Part shown: positions 1-9,594 of the stretch, piece by piece
How positions within the stretch are numbered: position 1 is the stretch's first letter
How the letters are laid out: each line of letters begins with the position of its first letter
Assembly (NCBI RefSeq): GCF_002754935.1
Contig: NZ_CP018092.1
Span: 1,240,001 to 1,304,000, forward strand
Direction: 5' to 3'
DNA length: 64,000 nucleotides
DNA from: Thermostichus lividus PCC 6715
GTDB lineage: Bacteria > Cyanobacteriota > Cyanobacteriia > Thermosynechococcales > Thermosynechococcaceae
Position numbers and translations under genes: made by a program
The notes under the pieces: model-generated
Told to the model about the DNA's origin: nothing
Databases searched by the model: none
Seen by the model: only the letters and a program-made list of their open reading frames with translations

Positions 1-115
1 CGAGCTAGTACAGCGGTTTGACCCAGCACTGGTAAAGGGAGATTTTCGCCAAGCTCTGCAGCAGGTGCTTTGCCGTTCCTTTCCATCGCTGCTGGCAGCG
101 GAGTCCCGCTCATAA
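1..115 (+). CDS. 3' end of an unrecognised gene
   Basis: Only the last 37 codons are in the window, read from base 2 to the TAA at 113-115. The fragment ends in LLAAESRS. It is rich in Gln, Leu and Arg and probably helical. It is too short to assign to a family. It stops 19 bases before the DUF58 gene on the same strand, so the two may share an operon. DUF58 genes often follow MoxR-type AAA ATPases, but nothing in this tail shows that it is one. Confidence 0.5.
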   Translation, partial: ELVQRFDPALVKGDFRQALQQVLCRSFPSLLAAESRS

Positions 116-134
116 ACCGTAGGGTAGCACTGCA

Positions 135-1297
135 ATGGCTTGGCTGCGTCGCCTGAATCACTTTTTAGAACGCCGCTGGGTTACACCTGCCTATGGCGGT
201 GGGCTGCTGCTGGGGATGACTCTCTTTTTATTTGCGGCGGCAGTGAACTCCATGGCCGGTTGGCTATACGTCATTACTGGTATTATTTTGGGGTTATTAA
301 TTGTTGCTGCGATTCTGCCGCCGCGACATCTGCGAGGGATAGTTTTAGAGCGCGCACCTGTAACGCCTGTGCACGCGGGCGATCGCCTGCGGTTGCATCT
401 TTTTTTAACCAATGCCACCACCTCCCCCCGAAATAGCCTTCAGGTGATTGATCGGCTGCCCCGTGCCCTCTGGTCACCGACCCAAAGCCAACCGCCGCAG
501 CAGGCCATTGCCGAAATTTTGCCCCACCACACCTACGACTGGCAGTACGACCTCATCCCACACCGGCGGGGGGTTTACGATTGGCAGTGGGTCTCCCTGC
601 GAACGGCCTCACCCTTGGGTCTATTTTGGTGTCAACGGCAGGTGAGTGTGCCAAGCCAACTGGTGGTTTATCCCCAAGTACTGCAACTGCACCACTGTCC
701 CCTGCTGGATCAACTGGGTCAAGAACTGTCCCAAGACTGGCGCGATCGCCAACACCATCTCCACGTTGCTCAAGAGGGCATTACTCGCTCCTTGAGACCC
801 TACCGCTGGGGCGATCCGTTGCGCTTAGTCCATTGGCGCACGAGTGCCCGCTACGGCGAACTGCGGGTGCGGGAGTTCGACACCTTCAGCGGTGGCAATG
901 CCATCACCATTGCCCTTGATACAACCCCCCGCTGGCAGGAGGAGGATTTTGAACAGGCCGTGATTGCCGCAGCCAGCCTCTACGTGTATAGCCAGCAACA
1001 GCAAATTCCCGTACAATTTTGGAGTGCTGCCACGGGGATGGTGCACGGACAAGCAGCGGTTCTGCGCACCTTAGCAGATATCCAACCCCAGGCCACGGCT
1101 GCCCCCTACCCCATTGATCCGATTCTTTGGCTAACGTCTGAATCCTCGACCCTAGACCAGTTACCCCCGGTAGTGTCACCCTACTGTGGGGATCACAAGC
1201 GTTGCCCCCTCAACCAAGAATCTTGTACATTCACGGCGATCGCCCCCTTAGCCTCCAGCTCCAGGCTAGCCCCAGTACTTGCTACGTGCCACTGTGA
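135..1297 (+). CDS. DUF58 domain membrane protein (frameshifted near the 3' end)
   Basis: The N-terminus has two membrane segments (about residues 20-60), followed by a long soluble region. The DUF58 signature RPYRWGDPLRLVHWRTSAR lies about two thirds of the way along and is followed by RVREFD. DUF58 proteins are distant von Willebrand A-like proteins, usually encoded with MoxR ATPases; their exact role is unsettled. As sequenced, the frame runs to a stop at 1340 with a Cys-rich tail that looks non-coding. Adding one C to the C5 run at 1164-1168 instead gives a tail ending CYVPL with a TGA at 1295-1297. That stop overlaps the next gene's GTG as GTGA, typical of translational coupling. Repaired length is about 387 residues. 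Confidence 0.8.
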
Positions 1298-2409
1298 CGG
1301 TTCTGATTACGGGAATTGGTCTATTGACTACCCTTGGTGAAAACGCCCCCCAAACGTGGCAGCGGTATCTTCAGGGGGACACCGGGTTACAGCCAAAGGG
1401 CTTACCAACCGGAACCGTAGGCGTTATCGGCACAACAACCCAACCCTTAGAGACAATTCTGAGCCAAACCGTTGCTGAAGCACTAGCGGATGCAGGTTTA
1501 GCCGCGCCTCTGGTGGATGGGGGGGTCGTCGTTGGCTCTAGTCGTAGTTTTCAAGCCCAGTGGGAAGCATGGCTGTGCACCGGGGAACCATCGCTCCCCC
1601 TGAATTACTGGCTAGAGCGGTTACCGGCGGCGGTATCCCAGCAAGTGGCTCAACAGGCGGGCATCGTTGGTCCGGTGTTGAATCCGACGGCGGCCTGCGC
1701 TACCGGGATTTGGGCGATCGCCCAAGGGGCAATGCTGATCCAGCAGGGGCAGTGCGAGGTCGTGCTCGCAGGGGCAGTAGAGTCGCCCCTGTCTCCCCTG
1801 ACGTTTGCTGGCTTTCAGCGGTTGGGGGTGTTAGCCTCTGAGCGGGTGGCGCCCTTCGATCGCGATCGCCACGGCTTGGGGTTGGCGGCGGGCGGTGCCA
1901 TTCTAGTGCTGGAGTCGGAGCGCCATAGCCGCTCTCGCCAAGTTCAGCCCTATGGTGCCATTGCTGGGGTCGGTCTCACCGCCGATGCCGAACAGATCGC
2001 TGCGCCAAGTTTACGCCAAGAAGGGGCGATCGCCGCCATTCAAAAGGCTCTGCATCAGAGCCAATGCACCCCTGCAGAGATTGACTATATCCATAGCCAT
2101 GGCACCGGCACCCGGCTAAATGATGCAGCAGAAGCGGCCTGGATCCAAAAACTGTTTGGGTTCCATACCCCCGTTACCAGCAGCAAAGGGGCGGTTGGCC
2201 ATACCCTTGGGGCAGCAGGGGCGATCGCCACCGCCCTATCCTGTTTATCTCTGAAAGACCAGCACATTCCCCCCTGTGTAGGCTGTCAGCACCCTGCCTT
2301 TGACCTCGATATTGTCCTGAAGGCACGGGCTGCTCACCTGCGGCGGATTCTCTGCTGTAGTTATGGCTTTGGCGGCCAGAATGCAGTGCTGGTGCTGGCA
2401 GCTCCCTAA
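1294..2409 (+). CDS. beta-ketoacyl-ACP synthase (FabF-like, short form)
   Basis: This is a thiolase-fold condensing enzyme that joins an acyl chain to malonyl-ACP. The Cys-His-His triad is visible: active-site Cys at about residue 135 in TAACATG, His in HSHGTGT and His in GAVGHTLGAAGA. The C-terminal glycine-rich loop (YGFGGQN) is also present. At 371 residues it is shorter than canonical FabF (about 410), with losses in the N-terminal half. It may be the second KS paralogue found in cyanobacteria, rather than the housekeeping fabF that sits next to acpP. The start chosen is GTG 1294, which overlaps the repaired DUF58 stop by GTGA; a TTG at 1279 also lies in frame. Confidence 0.85.
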   Translation: MTVLITGIGLLTTLGENAPQTWQRYLQGDTGLQPKGLPTGTVGVIGTTTQPLETILSQTVAEALADAGLAAPLVDGGVVVGSSRSFQAQWEAWLCTGEPSLPLNYWLERLPAAVSQQVAQQAGIVGPVLNPTAACATGIWAIAQGAMLIQQGQCEVVLAGAVESPLSPLTFAGFQRLGVLASERVAPFDRDRHGLGLAAGGAILVLESERHSRSRQVQPYGAIAGVGLTADAEQIAAPSLRQEGAIAAIQKALHQSQCTPAEIDYIHSHGTGTRLNDAAEAAWIQKLFGFHTPVTSSKGAVGHTLGAAGAIATALSCLSLKDQHIPPCVGCQHPAFDLDIVLKARAAHLRRILCCSYGFGGQNAVLVLAAP

Positions 2410-2417
2410 AATGTCCC

Positions 2418-3374
2418 CTAACTAGCAAGGTACTCATGAATATCGCTCCGGCGCTTGCGCAGCTTACTGAGGGCTTCCCGCTCAATTTGCCGCACCCGCT
2501 CCCGGCTAATGTTTAACAACTCACCCACCTTGGCGAGGGTCAGGGGTTGACCGTCTTCCAGCCCAAACCGCAGAGACAGCACTTGGCGTTGCTGCGGGGT
2601 TAAGTCCGCCATCAGCCGCTCTAAATCACTGCGCAAGGACGACTGAGCCGTAAACTCTTCCGGCGAAATCGAGGTATCCTCCAGCAGTTCGCCCAGTTCG
2701 GTATCTTGGTTGTCCCCCACCCGCACATCCAACGACAAGGGCTGCCGCGCCCGCTCCAGATACTCCCGCACTTGGGCTGGGGTGAGTTCCAGTTCTGCAG
2801 CCAGTTCGTTAATGGTGGCGGCTCGTCCTAGCCGCTGGGAGAGTTGGCGTTGCGCCTTCTTGATTTTGTTGAGCTTCTCGGTAATGTGAATGGGGAGCCG
2901 AATGGTGCGCCCCTTCTCAGCGATCGCCCGCGTAATAGCTTGGCGAATCCACCAGTACGCATAGGTAGAAAAGCGATACCCCTTCGTCGGATCAAACTTT
3001 TCCACCCCCCGCTGCATCCCAATCGTGCCCTCTTGAATCAGATCCAGCAGATCTACATTGCGCTTAATATACTTCTTGGCCACCGACACCACTAGGCGCA
3101 GATTGGCTTCCACCATCTTGCGCTTAGCCCGCTCGCCCATCTCAATAGCGCTCTCTAGCTCCGCTGGGTTGATATTAGCGGCAGTTGCCCACTCCTGTAG
3201 AGTTGGTTCACGCTTGAGGTCAGTGGCAAGCTGTTCGCGCAGCTCATTGAGTAGGGCAAGGTGCTGTACCTGTTTACCATAGATAACTTCTTGCTCGTGG
3301 GTTAGTAACGGTACACGACCAATCTCCCGCAGATAAGTACGTACCAAGTCTTTTGAAGTCTCCATAGTCACCAT
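2418..3374 (-). CDS. group 2 RNA polymerase sigma-70 factor
   Basis: A non-essential primary-like sigma factor of 318 residues. Region 1.2 starts at [16 protein letters not shown]. Region 2 contains [23 protein letters not shown] and the -10 recognition helix with [14 protein letters not shown]. Region 3 has HITEKLNKI, and region 4.2 ends with the helix-turn-helix [18 protein letters not shown]. There is no long N-terminal acidic extension, which separates it from SigA. Cyanobacterial group 2 factors (SigB to SigE) control stress, circadian and nitrogen/carbon responses. The exact letter cannot be fixed from sequence alone; the N-terminus is most like SigB/SigD. It is convergent with the ketoacyl synthase, only 8 bases apart. 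A second in-frame ATG lies three codons in. Confidence 0.93.
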   Translation of the reverse strand: MVTMETSKDLVRTYLREIGRVPLLTHEQEVIYGKQVQHLALLNELREQLATDLKREPTLQEWATAANINPAELESAIEMGERAKRKMVEANLRLVVSVAKKYIKRNVDLLDLIQEGTIGMQRGVEKFDPTKGYRFSTYAYWWIRQAITRAIAEKGRTIRLPIHITEKLNKIKKAQRQLSQRLGRAATINELAAELELTPAQVREYLERARQPLSLDVRVGDNQDTELGELLEDTSISPEEFTAQSSLRSDLERLMADLTPQQRQVLSLRFGLEDGQPLTLAKVGELLNISRERVRQIEREALSKLRKRRSDIHEYLAS

Positions 3375-3680
3375 CGCTCGATATGAAGGTTGACAGCAGT
3401 TAGTCGTTGAAATGCTTTTGATATTGGTTCTTTAGGGTAGTACGGACAAACTCTCCTGCTAAAGGGTGCAGTCAAACCAGTGGTGCTTTAACAGCTTTTT
3501 AGCAGATGTATTAGATATATTAAGAATCTTAACATTTCTAAATCTGTTAATCGGAATACTAACATTGCCCTTTGGGGGTTTTTAATCTTTTCTTTATATT
3601 TGCCCTATTGAGAAAGACCTATGGTCGCGGTGGGGTACAGTGGGTTGGGTAGAGGCACTACAACGGTGCAGGGAGGGACA
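3375..3680. other. divergent intergenic region between sigma factor and nanE
   Basis: About 306 bases, AT-rich between 3490 and 3600. It must hold the promoters of the leftward sigma factor and rightward nanE. A run CCCTTTGGGGGTTTTT near 3567-3583 looks like a weak stem followed by T residues. I see no operator that I can name. Confidence 0.4.
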
Positions 3681-4364
3681 GTGCTGCAGCAAACAATCAC
3701 TGAGGTGGTGCGTGGTGGTCTGATTGTGTCCTGCCAAGCCCCTCCAGACTCCCCCTTAGCCGCACCGGAGATCATTAAGGCCATGGCTCAAGCGGCGGTT
3801 CTGCGAGGCGCCGTAGCGGTGCGGATCAACACGCCGGAACATATCCGTGCAGTTCGCCAAGGGGTGAACGTGCCGATTATTGGCCTATGGAAGCAGGTAT
3901 TGCCTGAAACTCCGGTGTACATTACCCCTCGCTTTGCCGATGCGATGGCCGTTGCCGCAGCGGGGGCAGATGTCATTGCCCTAGATGCGACGGAGCGCAG
4001 CCGCCCGGAACCCTTAGCCCCCTTGATTGAACGGATTCACACTGAACTGGGCAAGCTCGTCATGGCGGATATTGACTCGGTTGCCAGTGCCGCAGCAGCT
4101 GTGAGTGCGGGCGCTGATTGGGTTGCCACCACCCTATTTGGCTATACAGAGGCAACGGCGGCAGAGACACCTCCGAGTTGGGAGCTATTGACGGCGCTGG
4201 TGCAAACCTTGAGCGTACCTATCCTCTGCGAGGGGGGCATTGCCAGTCCAGCCATGGCCGCTAAGGCACTAGCCCTCGGTGCCCATGCAGTGGTTGTTGG
4301 TACTGCTATTACGGGGATTGACCGTCAGGTAGAGGTCTATCGGCAGGCGTTGAGGTCAGAGTAA
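3681..4364 (+). CDS. nanE: N-acetylmannosamine-6-phosphate 2-epimerase
   Basis: A TIM-barrel enzyme that interconverts ManNAc-6-phosphate and GlcNAc-6-phosphate. Family features are GGLIVSCQAP at the start, the Lys in GLWKQ, TPRFADAMAVAAAGADVIALDAT, and the phosphate-binding end ILCEGGIASP...GAHAVVVGTAIT. The reading frame is open from 3621, but GTG 3681 is the best start: it follows GGGAGGGA at 3671-3678 at good spacing, and the protein then begins as NanE proteins do (227 residues). No other sialic-acid catabolism gene is nearby, so the role is more likely amino-sugar recycling or cell-wall sugar metabolism; that is inference. The 3' end overlaps the convergent chorismate lyase gene by 28 bases. 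Confidence 0.9.
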   Translation: MLQQTITEVVRGGLIVSCQAPPDSPLAAPEIIKAMAQAAVLRGAVAVRINTPEHIRAVRQGVNVPIIGLWKQVLPETPVYITPRFADAMAVAAAGADVIALDATERSRPEPLAPLIERIHTELGKLVMADIDSVASAAAAVSAGADWVATTLFGYTEATAAETPPSWELLTALVQTLSVPILCEGGIASPAMAAKALALGAHAVVVGTAITGIDRQVEVYRQALRSE

Positions 4365-4984
4365 GGCGCTTGCAAGCTATCGAGGGTACTCCCCATCGGG
4401 CCAAGGTAGCGACAGAGATAGGGGGAAAACACTTCGTAAATAAGGGTTAGGGGGCGGCGATCGTGCCAAAACAGATAGTGGCGACCCCAAAACGGCCCTG
4501 CTTCGCCAAACGCAGCAGCAAGGGTATCGCAGTGGCCGAAATAAACGGCTTGAATATCGCGATAAAGTTCTACTTTGCGCTGGGCAAGGTTCGTCCAAAT
4601 GGGCATAGCGCGGTTTTGCAAGTACTCATCCACATGGGCGGCTTCCCACCAGGAGGCTGCGTAGGCAAGGCGCTGACCCGAGGCCGTGCGCAACCACACC
4701 TGACGGCGCAGGCGTGGCCCCGGAATCAGTTGCAGTTGGGGTGGCGCAGCATCATGTTCATGCCCAATGGCCGACATATCAATCACATCCACTTCCGTTG
4801 CTTCGCGGGTCAACAGTTGTAGGTGCCGCGTGGGGGAGCCATCTCCTAAGATGAGAATTTGCCATGCTGGGGCAAGCAGATCGTGGGGCAGCCCCTGCTG
4901 GATCGTTGCAAAGTCTCCCTGCCATAGCGGCTCAAGGGCGTGCCACGAGGATGAAGTGGTTGAGGGCAACAGCGAAGCAGTCAA
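4337..4984 (-). CDS. chorismate lyase-like protein (DUF98, plastoquinone head-group synthesis)
   Basis: 215 residues, matching the cyanobacterial DUF98/UbiC-like family. These proteins release pyruvate from chorismate to give 4-hydroxybenzoate, the first step of plastoquinone head-group synthesis in cyanobacteria. Recognisable stretches are QILILGDGSPTRHLQLL near the N-terminus, RRQVWLRTASGQRLAYAASWW in the middle, and NLAQRKVELYRDI with YFGHC toward the C-terminus; the Arg in RRQVWL and Glu in KVELYRD are typical of the fold. It stands alone, convergent with nanE and overlapping it by 28 bases. An ATG start at 4984 gives the usual length. Confidence 0.85.
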   Translation of the reverse strand: MTASLLPSTTSSSWHALEPLWQGDFATIQQGLPHDLLAPAWQILILGDGSPTRHLQLLTREATEVDVIDMSAIGHEHDAAPPQLQLIPGPRLRRQVWLRTASGQRLAYAASWWEAAHVDEYLQNRAMPIWTNLAQRKVELYRDIQAVYFGHCDTLAAAFGEAGPFWGRHYLFWHDRRPLTLIYEVFSPYLCRYLGPMGSTLDSLQAPYSDLNACR

Positions 4985-5104
4985 GGAGAGTACAGGTTGC
5001 TTAACAAAACTTCGTTAATTGTAGCAAGGATTTTACGGACGCTAGGGTGCTATGGGGTACAGTCAATAATGAGGCAGGAGTATTCAACCCACTAGGCAAG
5101 TAGG

Positions 5105-5760
5105 ATGACAACGACAACAGATACGACAGCGGAGTTAACCCCTGAGCAAACTGGCACATGGATTAAAGGACTGTTGAGTGTTGCCTGTGCTGACGGCCAC
5201 TTTGACCCCGAGGAGCAGAAGCTCATTGCCAGCCTCATCCAAGACGAAATTGCCCCTGACATTGACATTGATCATTTTTCCCCCGTCACGGATGCCGAAT
5301 TAGTTGCTGCCTTTGGGGGCGATCGCCCCTTGGCTGAAAACTTCTTGCGCACAGCGGTTATGGTGGGGCTGGCCAACGGCATTTACTCCCAATCCGAAGA
5401 TGCTGAACTACAACGCTTCTGCCGTGCCCTGGGGCTAGAAATTGACGCTTTGGAATCCCTAAAACATACCCTTGACGGGCGGCACGACGCCGGTGAGCAC
5501 ACCCTGCGGCTGCTAGATCCAGTGCGCAACTGGTTAGACGACCTCGAAGTAAAAGATGCCAAGGTGGCGCGGTTTCTCTGCCGTTTAATTCCCCCCCAAT
5601 GCCCCTTTGAGCGCGACATCACCCTCTTTGGGCGCAAAATTGTTCACATTCCCCCCTCTGTAAACTCAATCCCCTTTATGATCAGTTAGTGGGGTTACGC
5701 TTCCGATCGCTGACGTACTTAGCCGATGAGTGCGGTGAGGACATTACCCCCTACTGTTAA
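5105..5760 (+). CDS. TerB-like / Mo-dependent nitrogenase C-terminal domain protein (frameshifted at 3' end)
   Basis: The first 125 residues form an all-helical TerB-like domain ([20 protein letters not shown], then [11 protein letters not shown]). The C-terminal 70 residues match the Mo-nitro_C family (PF06967): [36 protein letters not shown]. Despite the family name it is widespread in non-fixing cyanobacteria and has no proven function. As sequenced the frame ends early at 5687-5689. Adding one C to the C6 run at 5651-5656 restores the family ending ([20 protein letters not shown]) and a stop at 5758-5760, giving 218 residues. ATG 5105 is preceded by AGTAGG. Confidence 0.82.
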
Positions 5761-5780
5761 CATGCATCCTGCTACTCTCT

Positions 5781-7097
5781 ATGCCCAATAAACCCAAAAT
5801 TGCGATCGCCCATCTTGGCTGCGACAAAAATCGTGTTGACACTGAACATATGATTGGGTTGTTGGCAGCAGCAGGCTACGGAGTAGGCACCGATGAAACC
5901 GAGGCCGATTACGTTATTGTCAATACCTGTAGTTTTATCCAAGCTGCCCGCCAAGAGTCGGTGCGCACCCTTGTCGAACTCGCAGAGGCCAATAAAAAAA
6001 TTGTGATTACCGGCTGCCTAGCGCAGCACTTTCAGGGGGAATTATTGGCGGAGATTCCCGAAGCGGTGGCGGTTGTTGGCAGTGGTGACTACCAACACAT
6101 TGTTGAGGTCATTGAGCGGGCTGAAACGGGTGAGCGGGTGCAGCGGGTGAGTGCCGTGCCAACCTACATTGCCGATGAAACGGTGCCCCGCTATCGCACA
6201 ACCCCAGAGCCAGTGGCCTACCTGCGGATTGCGGAAGGCTGTGATTACCGCTGCGCCTTTTGTATTATTCCGCACCTGCGGGGCGATCAGCGATCGCGCT
6301 CCATTGAATCCATTGTTGCCGAAGCCCACCAACTGGCGGCTGAGGGGGTGCAGGAAATTATTCTGGTCTCACAAATTACCACCAACTACGGCTTGGATCT
6401 CTACGGCCAGCCAAAACTGGCTGATCTGATCCGCGCCCTTGGGGAGGTGGATGTGCCGTGGATTCGCCTCCACTATGCCTATCCAACTGGTTTAAGCGAG
6501 GCGGTGATGGCTGCCATCCGCGACACTGCCAATGTGTTGCCCTACCTTGATTTGCCCTTGCAGCACTCCCACCCTGATGTGTTACGCGCCATGAATCGCC
6601 CTTGGCAGGCAGGCGTGAACGATCGCCTCATTGAACAGGTCAAAGCCCAACTGCCGGGTGCTGTCCTGCGGACGACCTTTATTGTTGGGTTTCCGGGAGA
6701 AACTGAGGCTCACTTTGAGCACCTCTGCGAGTTTGTGCAGCGTCACGAGTTTGATCATGTGGGGGTGTTTACCTACTCTGCGGAGGAAGGCACTGCCGCC
6801 TACCACCTGCCCGATCAACTGCCGGAGGCGGTAAAAACCACCCGCCGCAATCGCCTTATGGAACTACAGCAGCCCATTGCCCAGCGTAAAAACCTTGCCG
6901 AAGTAGGGAAGGTGGTTCCTGTCCTCATGGAGCAAGAGAACCCGCAAACGGGGGAATTCCTTGGCCGCTCGCCCCGCTTTGCCCCCGATGTGGATGGTGT
7001 GGTTTACGTGAAGGGGACGGCTCAGCTCGGCGCTATCATGCCGGTGGAAATTACTGCCGCCGATGTCTATGACTTGTACGGCAGGATCGCCCTTTGA
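5781..7097 (+). CDS. rimO: ribosomal protein S12 methylthiotransferase RimO
   Basis: A radical-SAM methylthiotransferase that adds a methylthio group to a conserved Asp of ribosomal protein S12. Domain order is the N-terminal UPF0004 domain with its [4Fe-4S]-binding cysteines (HLGCDKN, NTCSF, TGCLAQ), a radical-SAM core with the CxxxCxxC motif in CDYRCAFC, and a C-terminal TRAM domain ending in [17 protein letters not shown] and [14 protein letters not shown] are typical of RimO rather than MiaB. At 438 residues it is full length. It starts 20 bases after the repaired Mo-nitro_C stop, so these may be co-transcribed. Confidence 0.95.
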   Translation: MPNKPKIAIAHLGCDKNRVDTEHMIGLLAAAGYGVGTDETEADYVIVNTCSFIQAARQESVRTLVELAEANKKIVITGCLAQHFQGELLAEIPEAVAVVGSGDYQHIVEVIERAETGERVQRVSAVPTYIADETVPRYRTTPEPVAYLRIAEGCDYRCAFCIIPHLRGDQRSRSIESIVAEAHQLAAEGVQEIILVSQITTNYGLDLYGQPKLADLIRALGEVDVPWIRLHYAYPTGLSEAVMAAIRDTANVLPYLDLPLQHSHPDVLRAMNRPWQAGVNDRLIEQVKAQLPGAVLRTTFIVGFPGETEAHFEHLCEFVQRHEFDHVGVFTYSAEEGTAAYHLPDQLPEAVKTTRRNRLMELQQPIAQRKNLAEVGKVVPVLMEQENPQTGEFLGRSPRFAPDVDGVVYVKGTAQLGAIMPVEITAADVYDLYGRIAL

Positions 7098-7136
7098 GTA
7101 CGGTTTTACCCCTAGGCGAATCCCTCAACAGCCGCT

Positions 7137-8411
7137 ATGGTCAAAGCAGTTGGGGTTCCTGCCATGCTTCGTCCGCGTTCGGCCACCTATACCCGTGATA
7201 CGCTGCGCGATCCACCGCAGACGGATCGCTTTTGGCAGTGGCATGCTGGGGTCAGGGCGTTGGAGGAGCTACTGCGCTATAGCGCCCCTAGTACCGGTTT
7301 TTTGGTGTCTTCCCCCAGTTTAATTCTTGACTATCCGGCGCTTAAAACCTACGTGCTGGCGCAGGGGCGATCGCTGGCGTACCTACCCGCCCAAGAGCGT
7401 CAGCAACTTCCCCAAGTGACGATCATTCCAAGTGCCAGTGGTTGGCTTAGCCCCTTTTGCTTGGTGTTGAGCGCTGAGGTTAGTGTACTGCTGGTGTATC
7501 AGCCAGAGCAGGGGTTACGATTTTCCTTCGCTCCGGAAGAAATCTATACATTTTGGCAGCATTTACGGCAAGAGCACCCCTTCTCAGGGTTGGAACCGAT
7601 TGATGAGTGGTTGCAGGAGGTTGGTATTCGCTGCCCTAGCTATCGGCTGGTGAGCCAGTTTGGTCAGTGGCTGCTGGACTATAGCCAGCCTGTGCCCACG
7701 CCAGCCACCGCCACGCCAACTGCCCCAGACGCTGCGGATGTCAATATTCTCCAAGCCCTTGCCCACGAAGTGCGCACTCCCCTAACCACCATCAATACGT
7801 TTATCCAACTGCTCCAGCGCCAGCAGGACTTGCCCCAGCGCACTTACCAGTACCTGCATAAAATTGGCCAAGAAATCCATGAGCAAATGACCCGCTTTGA
7901 TCTGCTCACCCAAGCCGCTGAGATGCTCTCTAGTCCCGCATCAAAAACACCCATGGCCTTGGGGCGCACGTGCCTTCAGACGTTGTTGACAACCAATTTA
8001 CCGCGCTGGCAGAAGCAGGCCGCACGCCGCCAAGTGAGCTTAACTCTCCAGTGCCCTGCCAACCTGCCAGTGGTGCTCAGTGATCCGGAGTCGCTGGATC
8101 AGGTGCTCACCGGGTTGGTGGAATACTACAGCCAAACCCTTGCTGCTGAGAGCGCCCTTCAGTTAGTGGTGCAGCCAGCGGGGCATCACGTCAAACTCGA
8201 GTTGCGATCGCCCCAGTATAAACACCGCAGTGATCTAGCCTCCCTTGGGCAACTTTTACTCTGGCATCCGGCAACCGGCCAACTGAGCCTCAACTTCCAA
8301 GCGGCCAAGCTCTTGATTGAAGCGGTTGGTGCAAAAGTTACCCAACGGCACGATCGCCACGCTGGCGAGATCCTCACCCTTTATTTGCCCATTGCCCGCG
8401 ACAGTGGCTGA
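7137..8411 (+). CDS. histidine-kinase-like protein with degenerate ATPase domain
   Basis: Residues 35-190 form a sensory region that I cannot assign, followed by a Pro/Thr-rich linker. A HisKA dimerisation domain follows, with the phospho-acceptor His210 in ALAHEVRTPLTTINTF. The C-terminal region has the outline of a HATPase_c domain but no clear N box (where LxNLLxNA is expected it reads DQVLTGLVEYYSQT) and no clean DxGxG box. It may be a kinase with an atypical ATP site or a pseudokinase acting as a phosphotransfer or scaffold protein. It starts 39 bases after rimO. Its 3' end overlaps the convergent mutM by 31 bases. A second in-frame ATG lies at 7164. Confidence 0.75.
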   Translation: MVKAVGVPAMLRPRSATYTRDTLRDPPQTDRFWQWHAGVRALEELLRYSAPSTGFLVSSPSLILDYPALKTYVLAQGRSLAYLPAQERQQLPQVTIIPSASGWLSPFCLVLSAEVSVLLVYQPEQGLRFSFAPEEIYTFWQHLRQEHPFSGLEPIDEWLQEVGIRCPSYRLVSQFGQWLLDYSQPVPTPATATPTAPDAADVNILQALAHEVRTPLTTINTFIQLLQRQQDLPQRTYQYLHKIGQEIHEQMTRFDLLTQAAEMLSSPASKTPMALGRTCLQTLLTTNLPRWQKQAARRQVSLTLQCPANLPVVLSDPESLDQVLTGLVEYYSQTLAAESALQLVVQPAGHHVKLELRSPQYKHRSDLASLGQLLLWHPATGQLSLNFQAAKLLIEAVGAKVTQRHDRHAGEILTLYLPIARDSG

Positions 8412-9235
8412 CACTGCGGACAATAGTGACTTGAGCGCCCAGCAATACGCAACTGCTCAATGGGGGTGCCACACACCCGGCAGGGCTGCCCTTTGCGGCC
8501 ATAGACCCATGCCTGTCCGCCGTAGCGCCCATTGACCCCAAGAGTGCTAACAAAGGTGCGCAGGGTTGTACCGCCTGCGGCAATCCCTGCCTCTAGGACG
8601 TGGCGCATCGTCTGATGGAGCTGCTCCACTTGATTGGGGTTGAGGGCATCGCTAGGGGTCAGCGGATGCAACGCCGCTAAAAAAAGACTTTCATCGGCAT
8701 AGATATTCCCCATGCCGGCCACAATGCGTTGATCGAGTAAGGCACTCTTGAGGGGGCGACGGCAGCGATGCAACTGGGCGGCTAAAAATGCAGGACTGAA
8801 GGCCTCGCTTAGCGGCTCTGGGCCAAGGGTGGCAAGGGTCGGAATCAGAGTGGCGATCGCCTCGAAGTTGGGAAGCAGCCAACACCGCCCAAAGGTACGC
8901 TGATCCACAAAGCGCAGTTCCATCCCCTCAGGAAAGAACCAGCGAATACGGGTATGGGAGCACAGGGGCTGCGAGGTGGCCAGCCACAACAACTGGCCAC
9001 TCATGCGTAAGTGCACAACCAGTATTGCCCCGTTGTCGAACGTGCCTAACAAATACTTGCCCCGCCGCTGCCATCCCACAAAGTAGCGACCCTTCAAGTC
9101 ATTCCTAAAAACATCCGGGCTGTCTGGGTAAGCAAGCGAGCGGGCTAAACACGCCTCCCCTCCCACAAGTGGCTGATGGAGGGTCAGCGCCTCTAGCCCA
9201 CGCCGCACTGTTTCTACTTCCGGTAACTCCGGCAC
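8381..9235 (-). CDS. mutM: formamidopyrimidine-DNA glycosylase (Fpg/MutM)
   Basis: A base-excision repair enzyme that removes 8-oxoguanine and formamidopyrimidines and then cuts the abasic site. The mature N-terminus is PELPEVETVRRG, with the catalytic N-terminal Pro and Glu of the family. The helix-two-turn-helix is in LLDQRIVAGMGNIYADESLF. The C-terminal zinc finger has Cys pairs in CRVCG and CPQC. Length 284 residues, as expected. The start is GTG 9233-9235, the only codon that puts Pro second. It lies next to psaE on the same strand, with a 30-base gap. Confidence 0.95.
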   Translation of the reverse strand: MPELPEVETVRRGLEALTLHQPLVGGEACLARSLAYPDSPDVFRNDLKGRYFVGWQRRGKYLLGTFDNGAILVVHLRMSGQLLWLATSQPLCSHTRIRWFFPEGMELRFVDQRTFGRCWLLPNFEAIATLIPTLATLGPEPLSEAFSPAFLAAQLHRCRRPLKSALLDQRIVAGMGNIYADESLFLAALHPLTPSDALNPNQVEQLHQTMRHVLEAGIAAGGTTLRTFVSTLGVNGRYGGQAWVYGRKGQPCRVCGTPIEQLRIAGRSSHYCPQCQPLSRAMGK

Positions 9236-9265
9236 AAGGGCACCTAACGTGCTCTAGGGAGCCAA

Positions 9266-9493
9266 CTACTTCCCTTTTTTGGGAGCACTTACTTCTTCCA
9301 CTTCGCTGAGGGCAAAGTTATTGGTGTTGACACCGCTAGCACTGCCACTGAAACCGGTGTAGTTGACCTTGTCAAACCGCACAATCACTGGATACTTAAT
9401 CCCACTTTGATCGACCGAGGCAACGGTGCCAATTTCGTTGTACCAGTAGGATTCGGGGCGGAGAATTCTGACTTTAGAACCACGTTGCACCAT
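9266..9493 (-). CDS. psaE: photosystem I reaction centre subunit IV PsaE
   Basis: A 75-residue stromal-side subunit with an SH3-like beta barrel that supports ferredoxin docking and cyclic electron flow. The diagnostic start [19 protein letters not shown], the middle [18 protein letters not shown] and the Lys-rich tail PKKGK are all present. The sequence is very close to what I recall of Thermosynechococcus PsaE and is one of the better clues to the organism. It is monocistronic or followed by mutM, 30 bases downstream. Confidence 0.97.
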   Translation of the reverse strand: MVQRGSKVRILRPESYWYNEIGTVASVDQSGIKYPVIVRFDKVNYTGFSGSASGVNTNNFALSEVEEVSAPKKGK

Positions 9494-9594
9494 GAGTTAT
9501 GTCCTAAATATCTCTGAACGGCTAGACTTAAGACTACTATGACCGCTACAGCTTGTTACGCTCGCTCCACAAAATTTCACATCGGGTAGGGCTG

